Shown here: positions 16,643 to 24,032 of the stretch, piece after piece
How the letters are laid out: every line of letters starts with the position of its first letter
How positions within the stretch are numbered: the first letter of the stretch is position 1
Assembly: GCF_005063415.1 (NCBI RefSeq)
Contig: NZ_SUEG01000035.1
Span: 1 to 37,763, forward strand
DNA: 37,763 bases
Direction of reading: 5' to 3'
DNA from: Mesorhizobium sp.
GTDB taxonomy: Bacteria; Pseudomonadota; Alphaproteobacteria; Rhizobiales; Rhizobiaceae
The notes under the pieces: generated by a model
What the model was told of the DNA's origin: nothing
What the model saw: only the letters and a program-made list of their open reading frames with translations
Database searches by the model: none
Made by a program: the position numbers and the translations under genes

Positions 16643-18406
16643 ATGAACGGCTCGATTGAGCCCGAAACGAACTTCTGCCACATCGGTAACCTGCCGCAAC
16701 CTCCTCAGCAAGATATGTGCTATTCTGAGGATATGCCCGCGCCCTCCGACCGATCACCCGACAAGTCGCCGGAAGACGGTGCAGTTGCATCGGATCCGTA
16801 TGCGGAGCTAGCCAATCGCGGAGATTGGTCCAGGCTTCACCGCGAACTGTCAGACAGAGACCGCCGCAGTCAACTTGGCGGCGCCGAGCTCCAGCGCCTC
16901 GGGGAAGCCGCCTACATGCTTGGGCGCGAGGAGGAATTCATTCGGGACTACGAGAGGGCCTTCGAAGAGCATCTCCGGAACGGACGCGAACGATCCGCAG
17001 CGCGTTGCGGCTTCTGGATCGGGCTCACCCTGATGTTTCGCGGCGAATTCGCCCAAGGCAGCGGATGGCTGACCCGCGCCCACCGGCTGGTCGCGGATCA
17101 TGCGCCGGAATGTGCAGAACAAGGTTACCTTCAGCTCCCAATGGTCGAACAATGCCTCGCCGCCGACAGTCCGGACGAAGCATTCGCCCACGCAACACGT
17201 GCCGCGGAGATCGGACAGCGCTGCGAAGATCCGGACCTCTTGGCTATCGCGCGCCACCTTCAGGGCCGGATATTGATCCTGCGCGGCGACTATGTGCGCG
17301 GCTTCGAACTGCTGGACGAGGCGATGGTTTCGGTCACCTCGGGCCGGCTCTCACCGATCGTTACCGGGCTGGTCTACTGCAGCGTGATCGAGATCTGTCA
17401 GAAATTTCACGCCACGAGCCGGGCGAGGGAATGGACATCGGCGCTGATCGGATGGTGCGCGGGACAGCCCGACATCGTTGCCTTCACCGGCCGATGCCTG
17501 ATCCACCGGGCCGAAATCCTGATCCTCGACGGCCACTGGGACGAGGCCGGCCGCGAGGCCAGTGTCGCCAGCATCCGCCTTCAGCAGGGGCCCGCGAAGC
17601 ACCACGCCGGTCCGGCATTCTACCAGAAGGGCGAGGTCTTTCGCCTCCGCGGCCAATGGGACGAGGCCGATGCCGCCTATCGCGCAGCGAGCAGGTTCGG
17701 GTTCGATCCGCAGCCGGGGCTGGCGCTTATGCGATTGCAGCAGGGGCACGAGCAGCCGGCCCTTTCGGCGATCCGCCGCGCACTGCAGTCGGTCGACGAC
17801 ATGCCGGGCAAACTCCGCCTCTTGCCGGCTGCGGTGGAAATCACTCTCGCTGTCGGTTCGGCCGATGATGCCTGGGAACTGTGCGAAACACTGCGCGACT
17901 GCGCGCGCCAATATTCCGCGGATGCAGTCCGCGCCGCAGCCGCCGAGGCTACCGCGCGGGTGCTGATCCATGCTGGTCGCGCTGCGGAGGCATTGGCCCA
18001 TATCCGGCGCGCGGTGGAAATCCTCTGGGACCTTCGGGCGCCCTATCATCTTGCCCGGATGCGGGTGGTGACAGCGCGGGCCTGTCTCGCAACCGGCGAT
18101 ACTGAAGCGGCGCAGACCGAACTGGACGAAGCGATAAGACTTTTCCGCGAGCTCGGCGCGCGCCCCGACGAAGCCGTTGCCGGCAAGCTGCGGGCTACCA
18201 TGACGGCGACAGGCAGCGAAGCTCTCACCCCCAGACAGACGCAGGTTCTGCGCCTGATCGCGTCAGGCCTGACCAACCCGGAAATTGCCGGCGAGCTCGG
18301 TTTGAGCCAGCGGACGGTAGACCGTCACGTTAGCGATATCCTGACGCGGCTGAACGTGCGCACGCGCGCGCGGCAGCCACGGCCTTTGCTGTCGAGCACG
18401 GCCTGA
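16643..18406 (+). CDS. TPR-LuxR family transcriptional regulator, C-terminus frameshifted
   Basis: 587 residues as it stands. The start is uncertain: ATGs at 16643, 16715 and 16733 are all in frame. Most of the protein is TPR-like helical repeats (for example GRILILRGDYVRGFELLDEA and AYRAASRFG). A LuxR/GerE helix-turn-helix follows at about 528-576: LTPRQTQVLRLIASGLTNPEIA, then LGLSQRTVDRHVSDILTRLNVRTRA. After that point the frame reads RQPRPLLSSTA and stops, whereas the frame two bases off reads AATAFAVEHGLIGMG, the usual end of this domain, to a TAA at 18427. A CG dinucleotide gained in the run at 18361-18372 explains this. The recognition helix is before the break, so DNA binding may survive. 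The two genes downstream are likely targets. Confidence 0.82.
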   Translation: MNGSIEPETNFCHIGNLPQPPQQDMCYSEDMPAPSDRSPDKSPEDGAVASDPYAELANRGDWSRLHRELSDRDRRSQLGGAELQRLGEAAYMLGREEEFIRDYERAFEEHLRNGRERSAARCGFWIGLTLMFRGEFAQGSGWLTRAHRLVADHAPECAEQGYLQLPMVEQCLAADSPDEAFAHATRAAEIGQRCEDPDLLAIARHLQGRILILRGDYVRGFELLDEAMVSVTSGRLSPIVTGLVYCSVIEICQKFHATSRAREWTSALIGWCAGQPDIVAFTGRCLIHRAEILILDGHWDEAGREASVASIRLQQGPAKHHAGPAFYQKGEVFRLRGQWDEADAAYRAASRFGFDPQPGLALMRLQQGHEQPALSAIRRALQSVDDMPGKLRLLPAAVEITLAVGSADDAWELCETLRDCARQYSADAVRAAAAEATARVLIHAGRAAEALAHIRRAVEILWDLRAPYHLARMRVVTARACLATGDTEAAQTELDEAIRLFRELGARPDEAVAGKLRATMTATGSEALTPRQTQVLRLIASGLTNPEIAGELGLSQRTVDRHVSDILTRLNVRTRARQPRPLLSSTA

Positions 18407-18422
18407 TCGGCATGGGCGTATC

Positions 18423-18438
18423 TGGGTAATCTTACCCA
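18423..18438. promoter_or_regulatory. Palindrome upstream of the membrane-protein operon
   Basis: TGGGTAA and TTACCCA are perfect inverted 7-base arms two bases apart. A second TGGGTA half-site lies at 18459-18464. The palindrome covers the stop codon that the LuxR gene would use without its frameshift, about 100 bases before the next gene. It could be a binding site for that LuxR regulator. Confidence 0.45.
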
Positions 18439-18538
18439 AGCCAAAATTTCTCGCTGCGTGGGTATTTACGCCGAAGCGGGCAACCGTGGCGCGGGTTTAA
18501 ACTTCATGGCGTGGCAAAGGCCACAGGAGGTTTTCCCG

Positions 18539-19201
18539 ATGCAAACGAATAGTAACAGCATGAGCGGGCCGGGCGGTGTCTGGCTCGCCACCGGAACGCT
18601 GCTGCTGGCGGCTGCGCTCGTCTTTCACGGGCCACCGGACGCGGATTTGTCTGTTCAGATGCAGAATATCGCCGAGGGTCATGGGCGATGGGCTACGGTC
18701 CATTGGACGGCGGCAGCGGCGCTGTTCCTGATCGCCGGCGCTTCGTTCCTGAACCTGGCGCTCAACCCCCGGGTCCGGCATTCGCCGATGCTGAGTTCCG
18801 CCTGGATGGTGATGGCTCTTGGCGCCCTGACCACGTTCTCCACCGCAGTCGCCGAGGCATCGGTGGTCGCGGTCGCGGCCGACCGGGGTGACACGAACGC
18901 CTTCATGACCTGGTGGGCGTTTTCCGGCGGCATGGGTAACGGATTCTGGGCGCTGGCCTTGGCGACAGCGCTTGTCGCGTATCACGACGCCCGCGATAAC
19001 GTCGGGATACTGCCCCGATGGGCCGCGATCGTCGGCTCGGCGTTCGGTATCCTTTCGGCAGCCGGGTGGACACTCGGTGAGCAGCTCGGGATCGGCATCG
19101 GGGGTCCGATCTGGCTGATTTCCTCGCTTCTCATGTGCCTGTGGCTCGCGTGGTACGGGCTGTCCTCAAGCAGCGTCCGGTCGGGGCAAGCCACGGCGTA
19201 A
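18539..19201 (+). CDS. Multi-pass membrane protein of unknown function
   Basis: 220 residues from the ATG at 18539, preceded by a strong CAGGAGG. About six transmembrane helices can be placed: residues about 13-32, 57-78, 88-115, 130-152, 165-182 and 190-208. The loop after the first helix (FHGPPDADLSVQMQNIAEGH) and the His/Trp-containing helix WATVHWTAAAALFL are the most characteristic parts. I do not recognise a named family with certainty; it recalls small DUF4386-like membrane proteins. It follows the TPR-LuxR gene on the same strand, and a SnoaL-like gene follows 39 bases later, so the last two are an operon. Confidence 0.75.
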   Translation: MQTNSNSMSGPGGVWLATGTLLLAAALVFHGPPDADLSVQMQNIAEGHGRWATVHWTAAAALFLIAGASFLNLALNPRVRHSPMLSSAWMVMALGALTTFSTAVAEASVVAVAADRGDTNAFMTWWAFSGGMGNGFWALALATALVAYHDARDNVGILPRWAAIVGSAFGILSAAGWTLGEQLGIGIGGPIWLISSLLMCLWLAWYGLSSSSVRSGQATA

Positions 19202-19240
19202 AGCGCCCGATCCAGCATCATCTTGAGACAGGAGGAAAAA

Positions 19241-19693
19241 ATGTCCCTTCAAACGAAGGAAATCGAGGCGACGATCCACGACATCCACGAATTCTTCACC
19301 GACTGGGTGGCGGGCCGATGCCCTGGCGACGACGCGACGTTCAAGAAGAACGCGCTCGACCGGATCAGCGACGATCTGGTCGCCATCATGCCAGGCGGCA
19401 GGGCGTTCGGGAAAAAAGACTTCGCAGGTTACATGAAGAGCATCTACGGATCGAATCCGGCCTTCCGTATCAAAATACGCGACATCCGGATCAGCCATCA
19501 AAGCGCCGACCTGGCGGTCGTGAACTACCACGAATGGCAACGCGACGCGAAGGACTCCGATGAACCGAACAATGGCCGGGTCACGACGATGGTGGTCCAC
19601 GATCGCGGCTACAGCCGCGGGCCCGAGATCTTGCAGGTTCATGAAACCTGGCTCCCAGCCGATGTCGTTCAGTCCGCGGATTTCGCGTTCTGA
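19241..19693 (+). CDS. SnoaL-like/DUF4440 NTF2-fold protein
   Basis: 150 residues from the ATG at 19241, which has an ideal AGGAGG just ahead. The alpha+beta cone-fold pattern is visible: an N-terminal helix (IHDIHEFFTDWVAG), DRISDDLVAIMPGGRAFGKKDFAGYMKSIY, then strands KIRDIRISHQSADLAVVNYHEWQ, GRVTTMVVHDRG and ILQVHETWLP. Family members include small isomerases, hydrolases and ligand-binding domains, so activity cannot be read off. It is the second gene of the operon with the membrane protein, and both may be controlled by the TPR-LuxR regulator upstream. Confidence 0.75.
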   Translation: MSLQTKEIEATIHDIHEFFTDWVAGRCPGDDATFKKNALDRISDDLVAIMPGGRAFGKKDFAGYMKSIYGSNPAFRIKIRDIRISHQSADLAVVNYHEWQRDAKDSDEPNNGRVTTMVVHDRGYSRGPEILQVHETWLPADVVQSADFAF

Positions 19694-20466
19694 AAAGCGT
19701 CGGTCCGAAACGGGCAGAGAAAGGAATTGCGCTGGCGGGACCATCGGCTCTGCCGCCGTCATGGAGCCAGAACTTTGCTTCTTTTCAGCCCGAATTGATC
19801 CACATTCAACTGCCCTTCCCAGGCATCGATCATGTTATCCGCGAAGGCAACACCTACGCCTACGTCCCGACGCCCTGGCCCACTTTGTGAAGCACGCCTA
19901 TCGGCGGGGGCTTGGTTCTGTCGCGCCATCTGGCGCGCCAGGTTTCTCGTTGCAGCCATTTAGAAAACTGCGAACTTCGGTTACAAGATTACCGGAGCAG
20001 GAGTATGGAACCATGAAATGGAGACGAGTCTTGGCCGCTTCAACTGTGCTCGCGGTTGTGCTCGTCCTTGGATATTCTGAGGGTTACACAGGTCGGTTCC
20101 TGTGTCGTAATTTCAAGGACGGCTGGTTTGAAAGAAGTGGGTTTATGGCGTGCTATAGAGCGCCATAGCCCACATCGATTGACCGCTTTCCGCCGATATT
20201 GTTGAAAAAGTCACCCAGCCAACCGCCTGACACATTCCGTTAGAATTTAGTTTCAGGACGAGGTTGATCGCGTATCACGAATACGCCGCCAGCTCGGCTA
20301 CGGTATGCAAGCCTACTGGTTGCGCTCGTCTAGCTTCGCGCCCCATCTTTTCAACACTGTCGACCGATACCGAACGTCAGGCCGCAACACTCTTCAGTGG
20401 CGCGTTGACCTGTCCGTGCCGTGACGGTACGGGATCGGGACAATCGGCTTCGAGAGGATTGGCCAG
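19694..20466. other. 773-base gene-poor stretch with one possible small gene
   Basis: Apart from the possible 51-residue ORF at 20013-20168, nothing is well supported. A plus-strand frame at about 19740-19890 reads LIHIQLPFPGIDHVIREGN before a stop, which looks like the decayed start of a metallo-beta-lactamase-fold protein. At 20182-20217 the minus strand carries GACTTTTTCAACAATATCGG, a kind of sequence often left at the ends of rhizobial insertion remnants. The whole stretch has uneven base composition and looks like old rearranged DNA. Confidence 0.45.
20013..20168 (+). CDS. Possible small membrane or exported protein (51 residues)
   Basis: An ATG at 20013 with GGAG 8-12 bases upstream opens a frame of 51 codons. 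The product begins MKWRRVLAASTVLAVVLVLGY, a textbook basic-hydrophobic signal or anchor, then GRFLCRNFKDGWFERSGFMACYRAP with two Cys that could pair. No homologue is recognised. The composition fits a real small exported protein, but the surrounding region looks decayed and a chance ORF cannot be excluded. Confidence 0.4.
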   Translation: MKWRRVLAASTVLAVVLVLGYSEGYTGRFLCRNFKDGWFERSGFMACYRAP

Positions 20467-20862
20467 ATGGTGCATTACGCGGACGGGCGGCCGATCGGCG
20501 ATCTGACGCTCAGGACGCTGGCCATGCCTTCCGACGCCAATGCGGCGGGCGATATCTTCGGCGGCTGGGTGATGGCGCAGATGGATCTGGCCTGCGGCAT
20601 CCGTGCCGCCGAGCGCGCCAAGGGCCGCGTGGTGACGGCGGCGGTGAAGGAAATGTCCTTCGCCAAGCCAATGAAGATCGGCGACACGCTGTGCATCTAC
20701 ACGCATGTCGAACGTGTCGGCCGTACCTCGATGACGCTCAAGGTCGAGGCCTGGGCGCAGCGCTATCTCTCCGACCTGATGGAGAAGGTCACCCATGCCG
20801 AGTTCGTCATGGTGGCGCTGGACGGCGAAGGCAAGCCGAAAGCGATTCCGGCCGAAGGCTGA
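20467..20862 (+). CDS. YciA-like acyl-CoA thioesterase (hot-dog fold)
   Basis: 131 residues, the full length for the family. The acyl-CoA thioesterase motif PSDANAAGDIFGGWVMAQMDLACG is intact near residues 20-43, with Asn, Gly-Asp and Gly-Gly-Trp in the active-site positions. It is followed by VVTAAVKEMSFAKPMKIGDTLCIY and RTSMTLKVEAW. YciA/BACH-type enzymes hydrolyse acyl-CoA to free acid and CoA in the cytoplasm and are usually hexamers. No fatty-acid gene is adjacent, so it is probably a single-gene unit. The symbol yciA is the closest name but orthology is not shown here. Confidence 0.88.
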   Translation: MVHYADGRPIGDLTLRTLAMPSDANAAGDIFGGWVMAQMDLACGIRAAERAKGRVVTAAVKEMSFAKPMKIGDTLCIYTHVERVGRTSMTLKVEAWAQRYLSDLMEKVTHAEFVMVALDGEGKPKAIPAEG

Positions 20863-21000
20863 TCGGCTGATTCCATAGACGGATTTAAACAGCCGTCTCT
20901 CCCGCGCGGGGGATGCGGGCAGCGATCCGGCGTGGTTTTTGGCCAACGGGTTCCCGCATGCGCCTGCAGCGCGACCGGCGGGGTCTTGGGAGGAAAGACA

Positions 21001-21321
21001 ATGCGTCAACACATGCTGAACGCTGCCATGGCCGGTGCCTTTGCAGCCTTGCTCTGCCTGTCGTCCGCAAGCGCTTTTGCCGAGGTCAAAAAAGGCGATC
21101 CAGGCGCCACCTGCACGTCGGAAAACCGCACCATCAACGGGCAAGCGGCCAAGTGCGAGATCTGCTCGGCGACGAAATGCGACACCAGCGGCACGACGGT
21201 GAGCAATTGCCGCAAGGAGACGACCACGACCTGTACGATTGGCGGGAAGGTGGTCAGTCCCAATCCGAAATGGAACCGGATCGAGAAGCTGCCGAAGAGC
21301 AAGATGCAGTTACAGCAGTAG
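21001..21321 (+). CDS. Small Cys-rich exported protein
   Basis: 106 residues from the ATG at 21001, preceded by GGGAGGAAAG. A Sec signal peptide (cleavage after ASAFA, about residue 27) leads to a short mature part with six Cys: ATCTSEN, AAKCEICSATKCDTSG, SNCRKETTTTCTIGG. Their spacing suggests three disulfides in a compact periplasmic or secreted domain. No named family is recognised. It converges with an HxlR gene, with a perfect hairpin between them. It has its own leader of about 138 bases after the thioesterase gene and is probably monocistronic. Confidence 0.75.
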   Translation: MRQHMLNAAMAGAFAALLCLSSASAFAEVKKGDPGATCTSENRTINGQAAKCEICSATKCDTSGTTVSNCRKETTTTCTIGGKVVSPNPKWNRIEKLPKSKMQLQQ

Positions 21322-21351
21322 GGCTCATCCGGAGCATCCCCGACAGGTTCA

Positions 21352-21372
21352 AACCCTTGCAGCGCAAGGGTT
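21352..21372. terminator. Hairpin between convergent genes
   Basis: Perfect 9-base arms AACCCTTGC and GCAAGGGTT close a 3-base loop, between the stop of the Cys-rich protein gene and the stop of the HxlR gene. There is no U tract on either side, so it may slow or protect transcripts more than terminate them. Confidence 0.45.
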
Positions 21373-21779
21373 CAGCTGTGCATGGCGTCGAATTTTTCGC
21401 GCGCGGCCTTGACGCGCTCGGTGTTCTTGCGCGCCCATTCGCCAAGCGCATCGACCGGTACCAGAAGCTCGTAGCCAAGATCGGTCAATTCGTAGTCGAC
21501 CCGCGGCGGGATGGTCGGGAACACCGTGCGGGTGACGAAGCCGTCGCGCTCGAGCCCGCGCAAAGTGGTGGTCAGCATCTTTTGCGAAATGCCGCCGACG
21601 GCGCTGCGCAGCTCGTTGAAACGCAGCGGCCCGTGGCCGAGCTTGCCAACGACGAGCACGGTCCATTTGTCGCCGACGCGCTGCAGGATTTCCGAGATGG
21701 CGCGGCAGTCCTCGGTGCGGTGCGGGTGCCTTGGTAACAAAAAAGTGCCTCCTTGCACATTGAGCGGCCAGTTACTCAT
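21372..21779 (-). CDS. HxlR family transcriptional regulator
   Basis: 135 residues from the ATG at 21779; the open frame extends much further upstream but lies antisense to the reductase gene. The winged-helix HxlR domain is complete: HRTEDCRAISEILQRVGDKWTVLVVGKLGHGPLRFNELRSAVGGISQKMLTTTLRGLERDGFVTR, then TIPPRVDYELTDLG. The single Cys in EDC sits where redox-sensing members (YodB, HypR) carry their sensor Cys. It is divergent from an FMN reductase with a perfect dyad between, so it probably represses that gene and itself and responds to quinones or other electrophiles (inference). Confidence 0.88.
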   Translation of the reverse strand: MSNWPLNVQGGTFLLPRHPHRTEDCRAISEILQRVGDKWTVLVVGKLGHGPLRFNELRSAVGGISQKMLTTTLRGLERDGFVTRTVFPTIPPRVDYELTDLGYELLVPVDALGEWARKNTERVKAAREKFDAMHS

Positions 21780-21787
21780 ATAGCTCA

Positions 21788-21804
21788 GGTATCTAAACGA
21801 TACC
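21788..21804. promoter_or_regulatory. Dyad operator between HxlR and FMN reductase
   Basis: GGTATC and GATACC are perfect inverted arms around TAAAC, extendable by one more base pair two positions out. It sits midway in the 52-base divergent gap, where it would cover both promoters. HxlR dimers bind such dyads. Confidence 0.6.
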
Positions 21805-21831
21805 AGTATTCCCGTAAGGAGAGCCCCCTCT

Positions 21832-22437
21832 ATGTCAAAACCCAAAATCGCCATCATCATTGGTTCAACCCGCGCGGCCCGCTTTGCCGACGTCCCGACC
21901 CAATGGATTGCCAAGATCGCCAAGTCGCACGCCGACATCGACGTTGAAGTCGTCGACCTGCGCGATTTCCCGCTGCCGTTCTTCGATGAGGTCGCATCCT
22001 CCGCCTGGGTGCCGTCGCAGAACGAAGTGGCGCAGCGCTGGCAAAAGAAGGTCGCCGGATTCGACGGCTTCATCTTCACCGCCGCCGAATACAATCATGG
22101 CCCGACGGCCGTGCTGAAGAACGCCATCGACTACGCCGCCAACGAGTGGAACAAGAAGCCGGCCGGCTTCGTCGGCTATGGCAGCGTCGGTGGCGCGCGC
22201 GCGGTCGAGCAGCTGAGGCTGCATGCGGTCGAGTTGCAGATGGCGCCGGTGAAGTCCGCCGTACACATCGCCTGGGCCGATTTCCTTGCCGTCAAGCAAG
22301 GCGACAAGAAGCTCGATGAGTTCGAGCACCTCAACCAGGCGGCAACCGCGCTGGTCAACGACATTGCATGGTGGGCCAGGGTGCTGAAGACGGCGCGTCA
22401 GGCCGATGCCGTCGCCGAGGAAGTCAAAGCGGCCTGA
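21832..22437 (+). CDS. NADPH-dependent FMN reductase
   Basis: 201 residues, with AAGGAGAG just before the ATG. The flavodoxin-like fold shows the FMN phosphate loop IIGSTRAARF (about residues 8-17), LRDFPLPFFDE, and the isoalloxazine-binding TAAEYNHGPTAVLKNAIDYAANEW at about 83-106, then GYGSVGGARAVEQLR. Relatives reduce FMN, quinones, azo dyes or chromate with NAD(P)H. It is divergent from an HxlR regulator and followed by a strong intrinsic terminator, so it forms a one-gene unit. Its role is probably detoxifying quinones or electrophiles, as in YodB-AzoR type pairs; that is inferred from context. Confidence 0.88.
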   Translation: MSKPKIAIIIGSTRAARFADVPTQWIAKIAKSHADIDVEVVDLRDFPLPFFDEVASSAWVPSQNEVAQRWQKKVAGFDGFIFTAAEYNHGPTAVLKNAIDYAANEWNKKPAGFVGYGSVGGARAVEQLRLHAVELQMAPVKSAVHIAWADFLAVKQGDKKLDEFEHLNQAATALVNDIAWWARVLKTARQADAVAEEVKAA

Positions 22438-22484
22438 GCACAGGTTCGAACAGTCCTCCCAAGGATTAATTCTCCCAAGCATTG

Positions 22485-22509
22485 GGGCGGCGCATGCGCC
22501 GCCCTTTTT
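22485..22509 (+). terminator. Intrinsic terminator after the FMN reductase gene
   Basis: A perfect 20-base palindrome, GGGCGGCGCA then TGCGCCGCCC, is followed at once by TTTTTG. It lies 48 bases after the reductase stop and points along the plus strand. It is the clearest intrinsic terminator in the window. Confidence 0.85.
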
Positions 22510-22511
22510 GT

Positions 22512-22904
22512 TCACACGGCATGGGCGTCCTGCGTTTGCCGTGGCCTGAAGATGCAATCGGCAAGGCGGTCTATCTCATTCAGCTCGTCGGCGTGATGCT
22601 GGCCCCACTGGCAAAGTGCCAGCAGGATGGGCTCGAGGCTGAGGCCGAGCCGCGTCGCCGAATATTCGACGCGCGAGGGTATCTCGGCAAAGATCTCGCG
22701 GCGCACGAGGCCGTGCTCTTCCATTTCGCGAAGCTGCTGGATCAGCACTTTCTGGGTAATGCCGGGCATCAGCGCCTGCAGCGCCGACAGCCGCCGGGGC
22801 CCGTCGAAGAGATGGTACAGGATGACCGCCTTCCAGCGACCCGAAATCACTTTCAGCGCGCGCTCCGCCGGCAGCATCGGCAGTCTCTTGATCAGCTTGG
22901 CCAT
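22512..22904 (-). CDS. HxlR family transcriptional regulator (second copy)
   Basis: 130 residues from the ATG at 22904, preceded by an ideal GGGAGGTGA. The winged helix reads AERALKVISGRWKAVILYHLFDGPRRLSALQALMPGITQKVLIQQLREMEEHGLVRRE and then EIPSRVEYSATRLG. Unlike the other HxlR here, it lacks a Cys before the first helix; its Cys residues are C-terminal (LALCQWG, DCIFRP). It is divergent from a quinone-oxidoreductase gene, the probable target. The long frame running upstream on the same strand is antisense to that gene and is not part of this protein. Confidence 0.88.
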   Translation of the reverse strand: MAKLIKRLPMLPAERALKVISGRWKAVILYHLFDGPRRLSALQALMPGITQKVLIQQLREMEEHGLVRREIFAEIPSRVEYSATRLGLSLEPILLALCQWGQHHADELNEIDRLADCIFRPRQTQDAHAV

Positions 22905-23002
22905 GGTCACCTCCCGGTCAGCAGCCGACAAATCGGTGTGTGGTCGAAGCCAGGCAAATAGTGGCAAACAGCGGCCGATGCCAATAACGATCGGTGCATG
23001 CG

Positions 23003-23983
23003 ATGAGAGCCATTCAACTGAACCGTTTCGGCGGGCCCGACGTTCTCGACATGGTCGCGGTGCCGAAGCCTGAGCCGCAAGCCGGCGAGGTCCTGGTCCG
23101 CGTTCGGGCGGCCGGAGTGAATTTCTTCGAAGTGCTGATGCGCGCGGATCGCTATGCGGTGACGCCGCAGCTGCCGATGATCCCTGGCGTCGAGGCCGCC
23201 GGGATCGTGGAGGCGTTCGGGCAGGGGGTGGAGGCTTCCTTGCTCGGCACGCGCGTCGCCGCGCCATTGTTCGCCTCGAGCCGGCCGTTTGGCGGCTATG
23301 CCGAGTATGTGACGATCGACGCAAGCCTGGCCGTGCCGCTGCCGGACGCGCTCTCGTTCGAAGACGCGACGGCATTGATGGTGCAAGGGCTGACAGCGCT
23401 GCATCTATCGCGGCAAAGCCCGCCGGCCGGCAAATCGGTTCTGGTCGCGGCTGCCGCGGGCGGCGTCGGTTCGTTGCTTGTCCAGCTTGCCAAGCGCGCC
23501 GGCGCGAGCCGCGTCGTCGCGGCTGCCGGCAGCAAGACCAAGCTCGATCATGCTTTGTCGCTGGGGGCCGACACTGCCGTCGACTACAGCAACACGGATT
23601 GGCCGGAGCACGTCCGGGCAGCGACAGGCGGCGCTGGCGTCGACATTGTCTACGACGTTGTCGGCGGCCCGCTGACGGCGGCTGCGCTCGAGACTCTGGC
23701 GCCTTGCGGAGAGCTGGTGTTTGCCGCACTTGGCAGATACGCGCTCGGCGCCCGGGAGATGGAAGCGATGATCGGCCGCAACCAGTCGCTGAGGGGTTTT
23801 GCCCTGCTGCCGCTGCTGTCTACGGATGTGCTGAGAGCCAGCCTTGCAGAGCTTTTCGATCTGGCCGCTGGTGGTCAGCTTGTGGTGATCAACGGCGGTC
23901 GCTTCCCGCTCGACCAGGCCAGTCACGCGCATCGCCTGCTGGAGGAGCGCGGCGCGACCGGCAAGGTCGTCTTGATACCTTAG
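23003..23983 (+). CDS. Quinone oxidoreductase of the zinc-free MDR family
   Basis: 326 residues from the ATG at 23003; a GTG three codons earlier is an alternative and neither has a strong ribosome site. The GroES-like domain (about 1-120) has GGPDVLDMVAVPKPEPQAGEVLVRVRAAGVNFFE, and the Rossmann domain has LVAAAAGGVGSLLVQLAKRAGA near 148-170 and YDVVGG near 220. The Cys and His zinc ligands of alcohol dehydrogenases are absent, so this is the quinone oxidoreductase type, which reduces quinones or enones with NADPH. It is divergent from the second HxlR regulator (98-base gap), which probably controls it. Confidence 0.86.
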   Translation: MRAIQLNRFGGPDVLDMVAVPKPEPQAGEVLVRVRAAGVNFFEVLMRADRYAVTPQLPMIPGVEAAGIVEAFGQGVEASLLGTRVAAPLFASSRPFGGYAEYVTIDASLAVPLPDALSFEDATALMVQGLTALHLSRQSPPAGKSVLVAAAAGGVGSLLVQLAKRAGASRVVAAAGSKTKLDHALSLGADTAVDYSNTDWPEHVRAATGGAGVDIVYDVVGGPLTAAALETLAPCGELVFAALGRYALGAREMEAMIGRNQSLRGFALLPLLSTDVLRASLAELFDLAAGGQLVVINGGRFPLDQASHAHRLLEERGATGKVVLIP

Positions 23984-24032
23984 TAGGTGCTCGGCAAGGA
24001 GCCGAGGATCCGGGCTTGTGCCGTTCCGGCCG

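Noticed and set aside
20264..20506. An 80-codon frame overlapping the thioesterase start
   Set aside because: It overlaps the thioesterase gene in another frame, has no good start signal and no recognisable features.
22905..23729. N-terminal extension of the second HxlR protein on the minus strand
   Set aside because: The extension is antisense to the quinone oxidoreductase, and the ATG at 22904 has an ideal ribosome site and the expected HxlR start.
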